64,000 nt of DNA from positions 1,612,001 to 1,676,000 of the forward strand of contig JAULSR010000001.1 of the NCBI GenBank assembly GCA_030512295.1. Direction: 5' to 3'. Of the stretch, positions 31,564 through 42,139 are shown piece after piece; within the stretch, counting starts at the first letter, position 1; every line of letters begins with the position of its first letter. A model generated the notes under the pieces. The model was not told the origin of the DNA, ran no database searches, and saw only the letters and a list, made by a program, of their open reading frames with translations. The DNA is from Bombardia bombarda (Eukaryota > Ascomycota > Sordariomycetes > Sordariales > Lasiosphaeriaceae). The translations under genes and the position numbers were made by a program.

Positions 31564-33842
31564 CTAGCCAGAGCCATTGGTATACTGGTGTCCGTTCGGA
31601 CTCGAGTCCACTCTCCGCCTCTTCTGCGATCCGACCCATTCGGCAGACAAGATGCTCGATAGCTGGTTCCTCATATTGCTGATAAGCTGCTCATTCTCTT
31701 CCGAGACAGTGTTGATCTTCTTGTCGGCTTCCCCTACCAGCTTGTCGAGACGTGCAATATCAGCCGCAATCTGGCGTGCGTTAGGATAGAGCTGCTCCAA
31801 CTGTCCTATGATGTACTCGGCGAGAGTTTTGGTCGATAGGTTACTAAACTGCGAGTCTAGCACCGCGATCTGGTGTGTAAGATTCTCGGCCCTTTTGGAG
31901 TATTCCTCATTGACTTTGTCAAAATCGATACGAAGCTGGCCGAATTGCTGGGCCAAGCCTTCAAAGTTCTGATTTAGCCTTCCCACTTCGGCTCTTGTCG
32001 CCTCGTCGGACTCAACGTGAGGATGCTGATGTTTCTCTAACAACGTGATTCTGTTGTCAAGCTCCGTGTTTTTTTCCCTCAAGTCGTCCACCATGCTGCC
32101 CGTCAGGTTGATCATTTGGTTTTGAAATTCTCTTGCTTGTATCATCAGGGTCTCAAATTGATCGTTGGAAGGCTGGTCGCATGCTTGATCGGTAGTTTGA
32201 AGGAGGCTGTCCATTCTACTGGAAAATTCGTCCACCTTGTTCCGGAAACTTTCCAGCTGTTTGACGGCTTGAGGGACATTACTGCTATCGACTTTGCTGG
32301 ACAACTCGTCCACCTTGTTTCGAAAGTTCTCGTACTCAAACGAGTACCATTCGACGATTTCCTCCAGACTCTTGACATCGAGATTCATCAGTCTTTCTTC
32401 CTGTTCGGTGACTCTGTTGCCTTGCTGGACTACCTGCTGAATGTAAGTGTCGACTGTCGTTCGCAGGTTCTGAGAATCGGTATTGTGCTGAGTTAATTGC
32501 GCCGTGAGTTCGTTCACCCTGTTTGACAGAGCGGAGTATTCGGACCTCAAATCAGCGTTCTCCTTTCGAAGTGCCCCCAATTCGGTGGTGAGTGTCTCGT
32601 CAAGGCTGGTAGCGGGTTCCGGGCGCTGTTGCTCGCTGATGTACCTTTTGATTTCTCCTTCTTGGGTTATAAATCGCGAGGCGAGTTCATTCTGCTGGGT
32701 CTTAATGAAGTCATTTTGCTTCATCGCAAAGTCTTCCTTTAGCTTCTTGACTTCTTCCGTAAAGGTGTTCTGTTGCTTTGCAACTTCTGCCTTAAAGTTG
32801 GCTTGTTGCTGTGCAATCTCTGATAAAAAGGATGTCTGTTGCTTCGTGATCTCCGTTTTGAAGTCGTGTCGTTGTTGGGTGACCTGGGCTTTGAGTCCAT
32901 CAATCTGCGCTTTTAGGGCTTCTTTATCTCTCTTAGAGTTGTCCTGATGCTGCTGCAGAGTGTTCTTAAAACCCGACAGCCTAAGATCGTACTCTTTGTT
33001 CTGGAGCTGATCCGACGCGTCCTTAGCACGATTCTTCATATCCAGAAGAGGCAACCCCTCAAGCAGATCCACAGCAATGTCTTTTGTAGTATTCGACGCC
33101 TTTTTCGTCCAGTCTTGCAAACGAGTTTCCACATCCCGGAGCGTCTTGAGATCGCGAAGCTTATATCTGTCTTGCAGCTCCTTAGCAGCGGGGAACTCTG
33201 CATGCTTGTGCACAGATTTATCGATTTCGGCCTGTCTCGTCTTCACGACCTTCTCCAAGCTCTCTCGGTGATACGTGAGCCTAGCCACTTCCACTAGGTT
33301 GTCGCCATACTTCTTGAAATGCTCGGCTATTGATTTGGCTGCATTGGTTTTGTCGAGATGCATGGTTGGCGATGCGGAGTCTACTGCTAAAGCTTCAGTT
33401 AGAACAGGTTGACGAGACTTGTGAAAAATTGCTATGGCTTACAATTGCTGGGTTTCTGTAGCAGATTTTGACGAAAGGCAGCAGGGGCTTTTGGAGGCTC
33501 GCGAGGCGTGTCGGATACTCGACTGCGATCTCGCTCGCGCTCCTTCTCCCTCGGCGGACTGTCAATCTCTCTCCGGTACGATCCTTCCCTACGATCGTCC
33601 CTACGATCGTCCCTGCGGTCTTCTCTCCGGTCATCTCTCCGGTCATCTCTGCGGTCATCTCTGCGGTCTTCTCTGCGGTCATCTCTGCGGTCATCTCTGC
33701 GGTCTTCTCTGCGGTCATCTCTGCGATCGTCTCTATATTCCCGTCCATAACTGTCGCGACGGCGGTCATGGGAGTCCGAACGGCGGCGGTCGTCATCAAC
33801 TGATCGCCGGACAAACGTGTCCGATGATGTTCTATAAGACAT
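31564..33842 (-). CDS. Long coiled-coil protein with Arg/Asp repeat N-terminus
   Basis: Exons 33443-33842 and 31564-33386 give 740 residues. The junction is phase 1 with a GTAAGC donor and a tandem TAG/CAG acceptor (NAGNAG), so an isoform one residue shorter is possible. Residues ~20-95 consist of tandem DDRRDDRREDRR-type repeats. A short folded-looking segment (KSIAEHFKKYGDNLVEVAR) starts the second exon. From about residue 280 to 690 the sequence is heptad-like with Gln/Lys/Glu-rich repeats (FKTEITKQQTSFLSEIAQQQ, then FKAEVAKQQNTF), predicting long coiled coil. The end contains a basic KRRRVDSSPN. It is likely structural or scaffold-like; no family recognised. Confidence 0.78.
33592..33735. 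repeat. Coding minisatellite (Arg/Asp repeat)
   Basis: Tandem 12-bp-based units (TCTCTGCGGTCA and variants on the plus strand, grouped into ~36-bp higher-order units) encode the DDRRDDRREDRR repeats of the coiled-coil protein. Units are multiples of three, so copy change keeps the frame. Confidence 0.85.
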
Positions 33843-34711
33843 GTCGGCTCAGTTTAGGCCTACTCAAAAGCCAAAATCAAGCCTGTTGCCTCTGAGCGGC
33901 TTGAATGAGGCGTTAACCTGGCATCGGATAGCCACGGGAGGGCCAAACTTTCATGGGTAACTGGAGTAGAGACGCGCAGGAAAATGCTCCACCGAGCGAT
34001 CAAGTCAAGCAAAAAGAAGGCCCGTTCGTGGATATGCAACCGGAATTGACTGTGAAAGTATTCGGCACTGCCCTTCTGGGCTCTGGAATGCGGTGATGAT
34101 CGTGGGGGACGGTATGGAGTCCAACTCTTGAGCCAAGCGCAAGACCCGACGGTGCCTCGCGAATGCCTGGGTCAAACGCCGCGACAGACAGCAGCTGGAA
34201 GTTTTCGCCCCGCACCTGTGGGACTATGGAGGCGTCGCTCGCAGTTTGGGAAGGGGAGGTACGGCAATGTTTGCCCAAGGTACGTACAATCGACTCTACG
34301 TGCAAAAGATGGAATTAAATGGGATCCGGTAAGTTCCTCTCAGCTGGGCGAAGAAATATTTATGGGAAGAGGAGGACTGGAGAACAATAAACGTAAAAGG
34401 TGCACATCCGGCTTCAGCTCTTTCCTCTCGTCTCAGGCAGCGCCTGCCCTGTCGGCGGTCGAATAAACGGCAATCCGAAACGATGGGGCATATTCGTATA
34501 TTATTGGGCATTTCTAGGACGACCATACCTACCTAGCTTAGCGCGGACGAAACGAACCAATGATTGTCCAGACGATAGAAGCCAAGATAATAGGCAAGTA
34601 CACAACCAGCCCGTTTGACAATCGTGCCTGCCTACGTTACCACCACACCGCTCAAGGATGTCATTCCCGGCCGCTATGCTCCTTCCTTGCGGGATTGTGT
34701 CTACCAGGTAC

Positions 34712-34948
34712 AACCCTGGTTTGATTGTTAGTTTGGTTCTTAGCGCAGGGATACCGGTCAAATCTTCAATTTGCAGCAGTTTCACGGCCAAAGAGTGTTT
34801 GTCAGCACCAAAAATTTGTGTGCAGACACAAAATCACATCCTCCATTCAGCAGAGACTTTTTAATTTCGTGAAAATCGGTCGTTTTGTCGTGAAGTTGGA
34901 AAGTTTTGGTCAGGAGCCCAGAACCAAACTAACAATCAAACCAGGGTT
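34712..34948. mobile_element. Putative MITE-like inverted-repeat element
   Basis: Perfect 29-bp inverted arms at 34712-34740 and 34920-34948 enclose 179 bp without coding capacity. Each arm begins with AACCCTGG at the outer end and ends with GGTTCT inside. GGTAC lies just outside the left arm and GTACC a few bases outside the right arm. Size and structure fit a miniature inverted-repeat element, but no clear target-site duplication is visible and I recognise no family. A hairpin-forming regulatory element is the alternative. Confidence 0.5.
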
Positions 34949-35456
34949 GGATTGAAGTACCACGGTAGGCACCTACCTAGGTACTTGCCGTGGGCATCGA
35001 TGTAAATATGTACAAAACTTATTCACGCGCAACCTTTTATCTTGTAATAAACATCCGAGTTCACCTTTTGTGTGTTGACTGTCATCGCATCTACTCGTGC
35101 ATGGTCGGTTTTCACGAGGTTCTTTAATTGTTTCCAACTGGCTTCCATCTGGACATATGCGTACGTGAAGGAAGCAATCCGATTTTAACACTCACGCGTG
35201 TACCTATGTACACCACGCTATGTAACAAACAAGGTACCTACCCTCGTATCCTGGAACGTAGGCGTGGCAAGGGGATTCCCAAAACCGTCGGTAGAGCTGG
35301 TTGTCATAGAACAATCTATGTAACCAGTGCTCAATAATGATGCAAGAATATTTGCAGTCACTGAAGTGCAACCATTTTAGACAACGCCTTTATCAGGAAT
35401 AATGTACATACCTTACTTCGTACCCAAAGCTGACCCTTAAAAGTGTGTGTGCAGCA

Positions 35457-35472
35457 GGTACCTAGGTACCTA
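35457..35472. repeat. 16-bp perfect palindrome AGGTACCTAGGTACCT
   Basis: A perfect palindrome about 230 bp upstream of RVB2. Shorter forms of the same motif (CCTAGGTAC) recur in other intergenic regions of this window, such as near 13946 and 34975. Confidence 0.7.
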
Positions 35473-35702
35473 CGTATCACTGGTGGATACTAAGCGCACC
35501 TACTCGTTAGGAGCTAGCAGCACGTATCTAAATATAGGCGAATCAGAGCACGAGAGGCTTACCGGCAACACGCGAATTTCTGGAGCGTGCCCGGCCGCGC
35601 GAAAGCCTCGCCTTGGGGGCATGAAGGAGCTGTTGCAAGTTAAACCACCAAAACCACAATTCAGCTTCCTCAACTAAATCGACATTCGATTCAGCGCATA
35701 AG

Positions 35703-37202
35703 ATGGCTGCTGTAAGTGGCATCCGGCTCCTGTCTCCGGGAAGTGATTGAAATGGCAAAGCTAACGAATGCATTTACTTTCTTTCGCAGCAAGTCGTTAC
35801 CGTCTCTGAGAGCAAGGACCTTCGGGGCCTTAATCTTATCGCAGCACACTCCCACATTCGCGGCCTCGGCGTCGATGCCGACACACTCGAGCCAAGGGCC
35901 TCGTCCCAGGGCCTCGTCGGCCAGCAAAAGGCGCGCAAGGCAGCCGCCGTCATACTGGAGATGATCAAGCAGGGCAAGATCGCGGGGCGCGCCGTGCTAA
36001 TCGCCGGCCCCCCCAGCACGGGCAAGACGGCCATCGCCATGGGCATGGCCCAATCGCTCGGCGCAGACGTGCCATTCACCACCCTCGCAGCCTCCGAGAT
36101 CTTCTCCCTCGAGATGTCCAAGACCGAGGCGCTCACACAGGCCTTCCGCAAGTCGATCGGCGTCCGGATCAAGGAGGAGAGCGAGATCATGGAGGGCGAG
36201 GTGGTCGAGATCCAGATCGACCGGAGCGTCACGGGCGGCGCCAAGCAGGGCAAGCTCACCATCAAGACGACCGACATGGAGGCCATCTACGACATGGGCA
36301 GCAAGATGATTGACGCCATGACCAAGGAGCGCGTCATGGCCGGCGACATCATCTCGATCGACAAGTCGTCGGGCAAGATCACCAAGCTGGGCCGCTCCTA
36401 CGCGCGGTCGCGCGACTACGACGCCATGGGCGTCGACACAAAGTTCCTCCAGTGCCCCGACGGCGAGCTGCAGAAGCGCAAGGAGGTGGTGCACACGGTC
36501 ACGCTGCACGAGATCGACGTCATCAACTCGCGCACCCAGGGCTTCCTCGCCCTCTTCTCGGGCGACACGGGCGAGATCCGCAGCGAGATCCGCGACCAGA
36601 TCAACACCAAGGTCAGCGAGTGGAAGGAGGAGGGCAAGGCCGAGATCGTCCCCGGCGTCCTCTTCATCGACGAGGTCCACATGCTCGACATCGAGTGCTA
36701 CTCGTACGTCAACCGCGCGCTCGAGTCAGACCTTGCCCCCATCGTCATCATGGCCAGCAACCGCGGCCACTCGCGCATCCGCGGCACCGACTACAAGAGC
36801 CCCCACGGCCTGCCTCTCGACTTCCTCGACCGCGTCTCCATCATAAACACCCACGCCTACAACGCCGACGAGATCAGGCAGATCCTGTCGATCCGCGCCC
36901 AGGAGGAGGAGGTCGACCTCACGCCCGACGCGCTCGCGCTGCTGACAAAGATTGGCCAGGAGGCTGGTCTGCGCTACGGCAGCAACCTCATCACAACGTC
37001 GCAGCTGATTAGCGCAAAGAGACGCGCCAAGCAGGTCAGCGTTGAGGACGTCCAGCGGAGCTTCAAGCTGTTTTACGACCCTAACAGGAGCGTCAAGTTT
37101 GTGGCTGAGCAGGAGCAGCGGCTCATTGGCAATGATGGAGCTGTCAACTTTGTTACAAATGGCGGCCAACCGGCGGGGGTTGAGTCGATGGATACTACCT
37201 AA
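35703..37202 (+). CDS. RVB2: RuvB-like AAA+ ATPase 2 (Reptin/TIP49b)
   Basis: Exons 35703-35711 (only MAA) and 35790-37202 give 473 residues, the usual fungal length. Walker A is GPPSTGKT (residues 76-83) and Walker B is LFIDEVHML (294-302). RVB2-specific context includes VTVSESKDLRGLNLIAAHSH at the N-terminus, the domain II insert (EGEVVEIQIDRS), and sensor regions after MASNRGHSRIRG. With RVB1 it forms the hetero-hexamer used by INO80, SWR1 and TIP60/NuA4 chromatin complexes and the R2TP chaperone. The micro-exon with a GTAAGT donor directly after the third codon is well supported by the frame and the TTTCGCAG acceptor. Confidence 0.97.
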
Positions 37203-37539
37203 TGACCCGTTATAAGGGAGAAGAGACAGAAAGAGGGGGTGGTGGAAGTTGGACTGCAGGCGTTCCGGGGCTGGGTTTAAAATGAATTTGGAACTGCGGG
37301 TGGGATGATTATATCCTGTATAATACGACTGACTAGCGTAGTTGATGGATGCAAAAGGACACCCCTTGTCTGGCGCTTATTTAGTTTTTTTTGTATGCCA
37401 GTATGCATCATGGCATATTTGTGTGTACGTTTACCGCTATCATCTGGCGGAATATCACGATGTAATGTAGGTAGGTGTGCCTATCTATGTACCTTGCCCA
37501 GGCTTTCTCGGCCGGTAACACCGGGACTTTCATGTCATG
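37203..37539. terminator. Convergent 3' regions of RVB2 and LIN1
   Basis: The plus-strand RVB2 and minus-strand LIN1 genes end facing each other, 337 bp apart. The stretch holds their 3' ends and no gene. TATAATAC-like A/T-rich efficiency elements occur near 37316. Confidence 0.4.
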
Positions 37540-39030
37540 TCATACAAACGTTGCTGTTTCTGTCCACCCATCCTCCCGGCCCGCTGGCTTGAACTCGACC
37601 CCCTCGCCAAAATAACCGGCGTCCTGCCATGCTTTCATGGTCGGGCCGTCAAACGGGCCTTGCTTCGCAGCCCCGTCACGTCCGTCTACCCACCGGTACT
37701 CCCACATCTTTGTCTCGTTAGAACCTCCAAGCCTATCCTCTTCGTCGTCGTCGTCTTGTTTACGAGGCTCGACAAAATCCTCCCCAGTCTGGCTGCGATA
37801 CTCTCTCACCAGCCTCTCCCTCTCCGTGTCATAAATCTCGGGATAGTCCCTCCTGAGCAGCTTATCCGCCGCGTCCGTCAGCGTAAGAATCGCCTCCCTT
37901 ATCTCCACCTGCTTCGGATCCTCGGGCGCCTTCTCCACATCCACGTCCATCGCGTCTGCGCTATCCTTCTTCTGCTGCTTCTTCTGCTTCCACTTGGGCA
38001 CCTTCTTGGGCTTGGTCTGCAGCTTGCCCAGCCGCGCCAGCGCCTCGAGCGCCGTCTCGCCCCACTCCAGCCCGAGTATCAGCGTGCGCAGCAGGTCGCC
38101 TGTTAGTATGGCGTCGTTCTCGCGCTGCTGCTGGCGCAGCTCGGCCTCGCGCTTTTCGCGCGCAACGGCGGCCTTTTTGATATCTTTTTTGCTGAGGCCC
38201 TCGAGCCAGCGGTCGTGGACGGCGTTGGCGTCTTGGGCTTTGCGGATGAAGTTGCCGGCCTCGTCAAAGGCGCCTTCTTCTTGCTCGTCGCGCATGTTGA
38301 AGGCGTCGATCTTGGGCGCGTGCTTCTTGAGGCCCCCGGCGCCGACTTCTTCGTCGAGCCCCTGCTCGGCGATTACGGCTTCGATGTCTGCTTCCTCATC
38401 CTCGTCGTCATCATCGCTACCGCCACCACCACCGTCCTCGTCGGCAAGCTTGATAGTGCCGCCGCTTTTGCTGGTGCGGTCCTCGCCTTCGATTTGGTCT
38501 TCTGATAGGAAATGAACCTCTTTTGCCTTTTTCTTGCCGCGGGCCTTAGCAGGCTTGCCAGCTGTGTCGTCTTCATCATCGTCGTCATCCCCGCCAAACA
38601 TGTCTACCTCTTCGTCATCCTCATCATCAGCAGCAGCCGATGGCTTTTTAGACGCGTAGTTGTCCATAACCTCGGCCAGATCTACGTCCTCTGCCTCCTT
38701 GCCCTTTTTGCCCTTGCCCTTTCCCCTAGCCTCAGCCCGCGCGTTGAAGTTCTCGTTGTCCGAGTCTGAGTCGTAGCCGTCGATGTTGACGGCGCCGCGC
38801 TTCATGGCGCGCGTAGACCCGCCGATGACGTCGGCGGCAAGAACCTCGTCTTCTTCATCGGCGTCGTCGCCCTGCGCGGTCGGTGCCAGGGCTGACGGGT
38901 TCCGCACGTCGAAGCGCACTTTCTTGTTTGATGCTCCTCCCTGCTCGTCGTCTTCTGCTTCGCCGTGGTGGGCCCGCGCGAAGGCCTCGCTGGCGCGTTT
39001 TGGCCGGGCGGCGCCGAATCTGGATGACAT
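37540..39030 (-). CDS. LIN1: U5 snRNP component LIN1 / CD2BP2 homologue (GYF protein)
   Basis: Single exon, 496 residues, start ATG at 39030 (MSSRFGAARPKRASEAF). The N-terminal two thirds are acidic and disordered with long Asp/Glu runs and Lys-rich patches, as in other LIN1/CD2BP2 proteins; NKKVRFDV and GYDSDSDNENF are typical of the family. The C-terminal GYF domain is at about residues 442-496: MWEYRWVDG, QGPFDGPTMKAWQDAGYF. GYF domains bind proline-rich peptides; the yeast and human homologues associate with the U5 snRNP. It is divergent with UFD1. Confidence 0.92.
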   Translation of the reverse strand: MSSRFGAARPKRASEAFARAHHGEAEDDEQGGASNKKVRFDVRNPSALAPTAQGDDADEEDEVLAADVIGGSTRAMKRGAVNIDGYDSDSDNENFNARAEARGKGKGKKGKEAEDVDLAEVMDNYASKKPSAAADDEDDEEVDMFGGDDDDDEDDTAGKPAKARGKKKAKEVHFLSEDQIEGEDRTSKSGGTIKLADEDGGGGGSDDDDEDEEADIEAVIAEQGLDEEVGAGGLKKHAPKIDAFNMRDEQEEGAFDEAGNFIRKAQDANAVHDRWLEGLSKKDIKKAAVAREKREAELRQQQRENDAILTGDLLRTLILGLEWGETALEALARLGKLQTKPKKVPKWKQKKQQKKDSADAMDVDVEKAPEDPKQVEIREAILTLTDAADKLLRRDYPEIYDTERERLVREYRSQTGEDFVEPRKQDDDDEEDRLGGSNETKMWEYRWVDGRDGAAKQGPFDGPTMKAWQDAGYFGEGVEFKPAGREDGWTETATFV

Positions 39031-39706
39031 TTTGCTGGCGGTGGGATGGTGGCCAGTTGGTGGTTAAGGGGGTGTGCCCGGATGGATCAAGGAGTTGGAA
39101 GTTGTGAGTTGTGAAGAGGCCCCTATGTGTATATGTGGGTGTGGCTGAGAAAGGAGTTGGCTCTTTGACCAGATCTGCCGGTTTCGTCTCATGAAGTACC
39201 CAGTTGTGGCTAGTGATTATGAGAGATAATATCACAGCAGCTATTTGAAGATAACATGGATATATGAGATTTGTGTTTCTGTTGTTTCGTTATTGGATTG
39301 CGATTTGTCCTAGACAGTTGATGGGTAAAGATCGAACAGCTTGAAACTCATGTCACTGGAAATCCCCTGGGAATAAATGATGGTGAGCATTGGCAAGGCG
39401 AGGTGAGCTAGCGCAACAGTTATGCGCCACATTTCTAGACCCCGCCTTTTAGACTTGGCTCACCTTGTCGCTAGGTACGTAGTACAGCGGGCAGGCACTG
39501 ATTACAGTTATGTCATGCTACTGTTGCCTTCCATTCCGCTTCCACACATCATCAGCCCGCCATTGTCCAGCCCAGCTCGCCTTCTCCAAGAAACAACCTC
39601 AGAGCCGGCTTGCGAGACTTAAAATACAACCTGCGACGTCGCACGAAATATCTAATTCCGCACATCATCCACAACCCAGAATACAGACAACCACAACACC
39701 GCACAG
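39031..39706. promoter_or_regulatory. Shared divergent promoter of LIN1 and UFD1
   Basis: 676 bp between the start codons of two divergently transcribed genes, without exons of its own. C/T-rich leader lies before UFD1. Confidence 0.6.
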
Positions 39707-41027
39707 ATGGTAGGTGGGGGCGGCAGATCACTTGTCGAGCGTCCGTTACAGACAACTAACATGGCGAGCATAGGCGAATCCATGGGGCAGGGGGGGCTTC
39801 GATCCCAGCAATCCAGATCACCTCTATCAGATGGCCCGCGGCGGCATGGGAGGTCGCCAACGAGCTCCCCAGCGATTCGATGAAGTCTACCGTTGCTATC
39901 CTCTGGTCATGGCACCTGGCGCTGAGCGTCCGGAGCTCAACTACGGCTCCAAGATCTTCCTCCCACCATCGGCCCTCGAGAAAGTATCCAGGCTACACGT
40001 ACAGTGGCCCATCATGCTCGAGCTCTCCAACCGACTAAAGAGCAGACACACACACGGTGGAGTACTGGAATTTGTGGCTGAAGAGGGCAGGGCATACATC
40101 CCTCAGTGGGTATGTTTTCCCAGACAGATGATCATACCCAAAGTTGGTTGCTGCGCGAGGTACTAACTGACCGCGTCCCAGATGATGCAAAACCTCCGGT
40201 TAGACGTCGGTGACATGATCCAGGTCAGAACCACATCTCTCGAGCTCGCAAAGCTAGTCAAGCTCCAGCCACAATCCACAAACTTCCTCGACATCAGCGA
40301 CCCGCGCGCCGTCCTCGAGAAGGCCTTCCGCAACTTTGCCGCCCTGACAAAGGGCGATATCTTCAACTTTGAATACAACGATGAGGTCTACGACATGGCT
40401 GTCCTCGACGTGAAGCCCGAGACGGAAAAGATGGGTGTCAGCATGATCGAGACGGATGTTAGCGTTGATTTCGCCCCGCCCGTCGGCTACGTCGAGCCGA
40501 CAAAGCCGACACATGGCAGCGGCACCAGCACGCCCCGCAGCGCCGCTGGCCTGCCCGCCGGCGGACTGCTGCACAGCCAGGGCACCATGGCGCAGGCCAT
40601 CAACTACGACGCCATCTCCCCCAACGCGCTGCTGAATTCGGCGGGCAACTTCCACGGAGAAGGCCAGCGGCTGGCGCTGAAGAAGGGCAGCAAGGCGCCG
40701 ACGCCCAAGCCGGCGACGCCGGTGGCGGGCACATCAGCCAATAACCCCCAGGAGCCGGTGGTGCAGAAGCGTCGTAACAATGGGCCAATGCCGCTGCGTC
40801 TGCCGCCCAACAAGCTATTCCTGGGCTACGAGGTCAAGCCGGTCAAGACGGCAGCGGATAAGGAGCGCGAGGCGGCTGGTGTAATGCAGCCCCATTTTGC
40901 TGGTCAGGGACAGACATTGCGGGGCGGCGTGGTGAAGAAGGAAGAGGGTGATGACAAGGCGCCGGAACAGGCCGAGAAGAAGCCGGATGAAAGTAAGGGT
41001 CGGAGGCTTGATGGGCGGGGTGCTTGA
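39707..41027 (+). CDS. UFD1: Ubiquitin fusion degradation protein UFD1
   Basis: Exons 39707-39709 (start codon alone), 39774-40109 and 40182-41027 give 394 residues. The ATG is separated from MANPWGRGGFDPSN by a 64-nt intron. The conserved N-terminal domain (RCYPLVMAPGAERPELNYG, KIFLPPSALEKVSRLHVQWP, FEYNDEVYDMAVLDVKPE) is the double-psi barrel that binds ubiquitin chains. The C-terminal part has the FLGYEVKP signature. UFD1 with NPL4 recruits CDC48 (p97) to ubiquitylated substrates for extraction from ER and chromatin. The second intron has a TACTAAC branch point. Confidence 0.97.
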
Positions 41028-42139
41028 GAGAGATGAGGGGGGGATTTAAACGGGCAGGGAGTCGCATCAGGGGCATTTTGGGACATTTCAGGAGGTTTTA
41101 TTTGGACGAGCTGGGAGACAGGAATGGATTTACTGGCTGTGGGTAACTAAGTGCTGTAGCTTGGAAGAAATCATAATTCAGCGAGCTCTTACCGCTAACC
41201 CGTCTCGCTATGGATAATAGTTAGGCGGGGGGTTATAAAAGAGCTGTGCACTAACACTTGGTAGCTATCCAGAGACACCAGGGTCCTACTTCAGTGACAA
41301 GGTGCCTATATTCAGTTGGGACGTTAGCTGTTGTGGGGGACAAGATGCTTGCTTGGCCAAGGGGGCAATACAGATGTGATATGGACACTCCCCTTAAATC
41401 CACTATCTTGGAGTACTTGACGTGTGTGATTGATCGATCATGCGTCGACTCCTTTTTCGGTACAGTGCAGATTCATATAATGGGCAGAGGAGGAGAAAGC
41501 GTGGCTGCAACTAAAACATAAAGATAATCGAATTCAGATGTTTCGAATGGTGCTATTTCTTTGTGCCGTACTAGATTGGCATGCCGTCTCGGTGTACGCC
41601 TACTCGCTTTGCGACTTCAACGGATCCTTGAACTTGAATCAGTTTCCGGATATTACATAGAAAATCTTGGACATAACACAACAAATTCAGTATAGTATCG
41701 AAGATAGGATTCTAATGCGTTTTGACCTCTTCCTGAGGTATTACTGACTTTTATATTAACTTCAAGTCATTCTTAATTTCCAGATCAGCACGTACTTCAG
41801 GAAGTGAACCAAAAGAGAAGGCACAGTTCGAAGGTTAGTGGGTTAAGGGCTGCACATAGTGTGGCACATGGGGTGAGCCTATCCGGATGAACCTCGGTAA
41901 GACTTTCCACACCCGCATGTGTCCAGTCAAATGGGCAATTCCACTTCTCAACACCTCCACTACACTGCTGACCTGGTCGCTCTCGGCACTCTCCTCAGTC
42001 GCTCACTCATTTGTCCCACCACCACAGACAAGTTCGCAACAAACTCAAGAGGCACAGTCAAAGACAGATAGTGCAACAAACACCGTTCGCCCTCTTGCAT
42101 GATATTCCTCGTAGTGTACAGCAAAGCATTAACCTCGTC
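41028..42139. other. Intergenic, no gene seen
   Basis: 3' region of UFD1 and promoter/leader of the F-box gene. Open frames are short and unsupported. A frame-compatible stretch lies directly upstream of the F-box ATG but contains no other ATG. Confidence 0.5.

Larger units (their letters stand above)
33843..35702. other. Intergenic with inverted repeat element
   Basis: No gene recognised. It contains a 29-bp perfect inverted repeat pair (listed separately) and several copies of a palindromic AGGTACCTAGGTACCT-like motif. The right end is the RVB2 promoter and leader. Confidence 0.5.

Noticed and set aside
35997..36680. 227-codon minus-strand frame
   Set aside because: Antisense shadow of RVB2, dominated by Leu/Asp/Val repeats caused by the codon pattern of the true gene.
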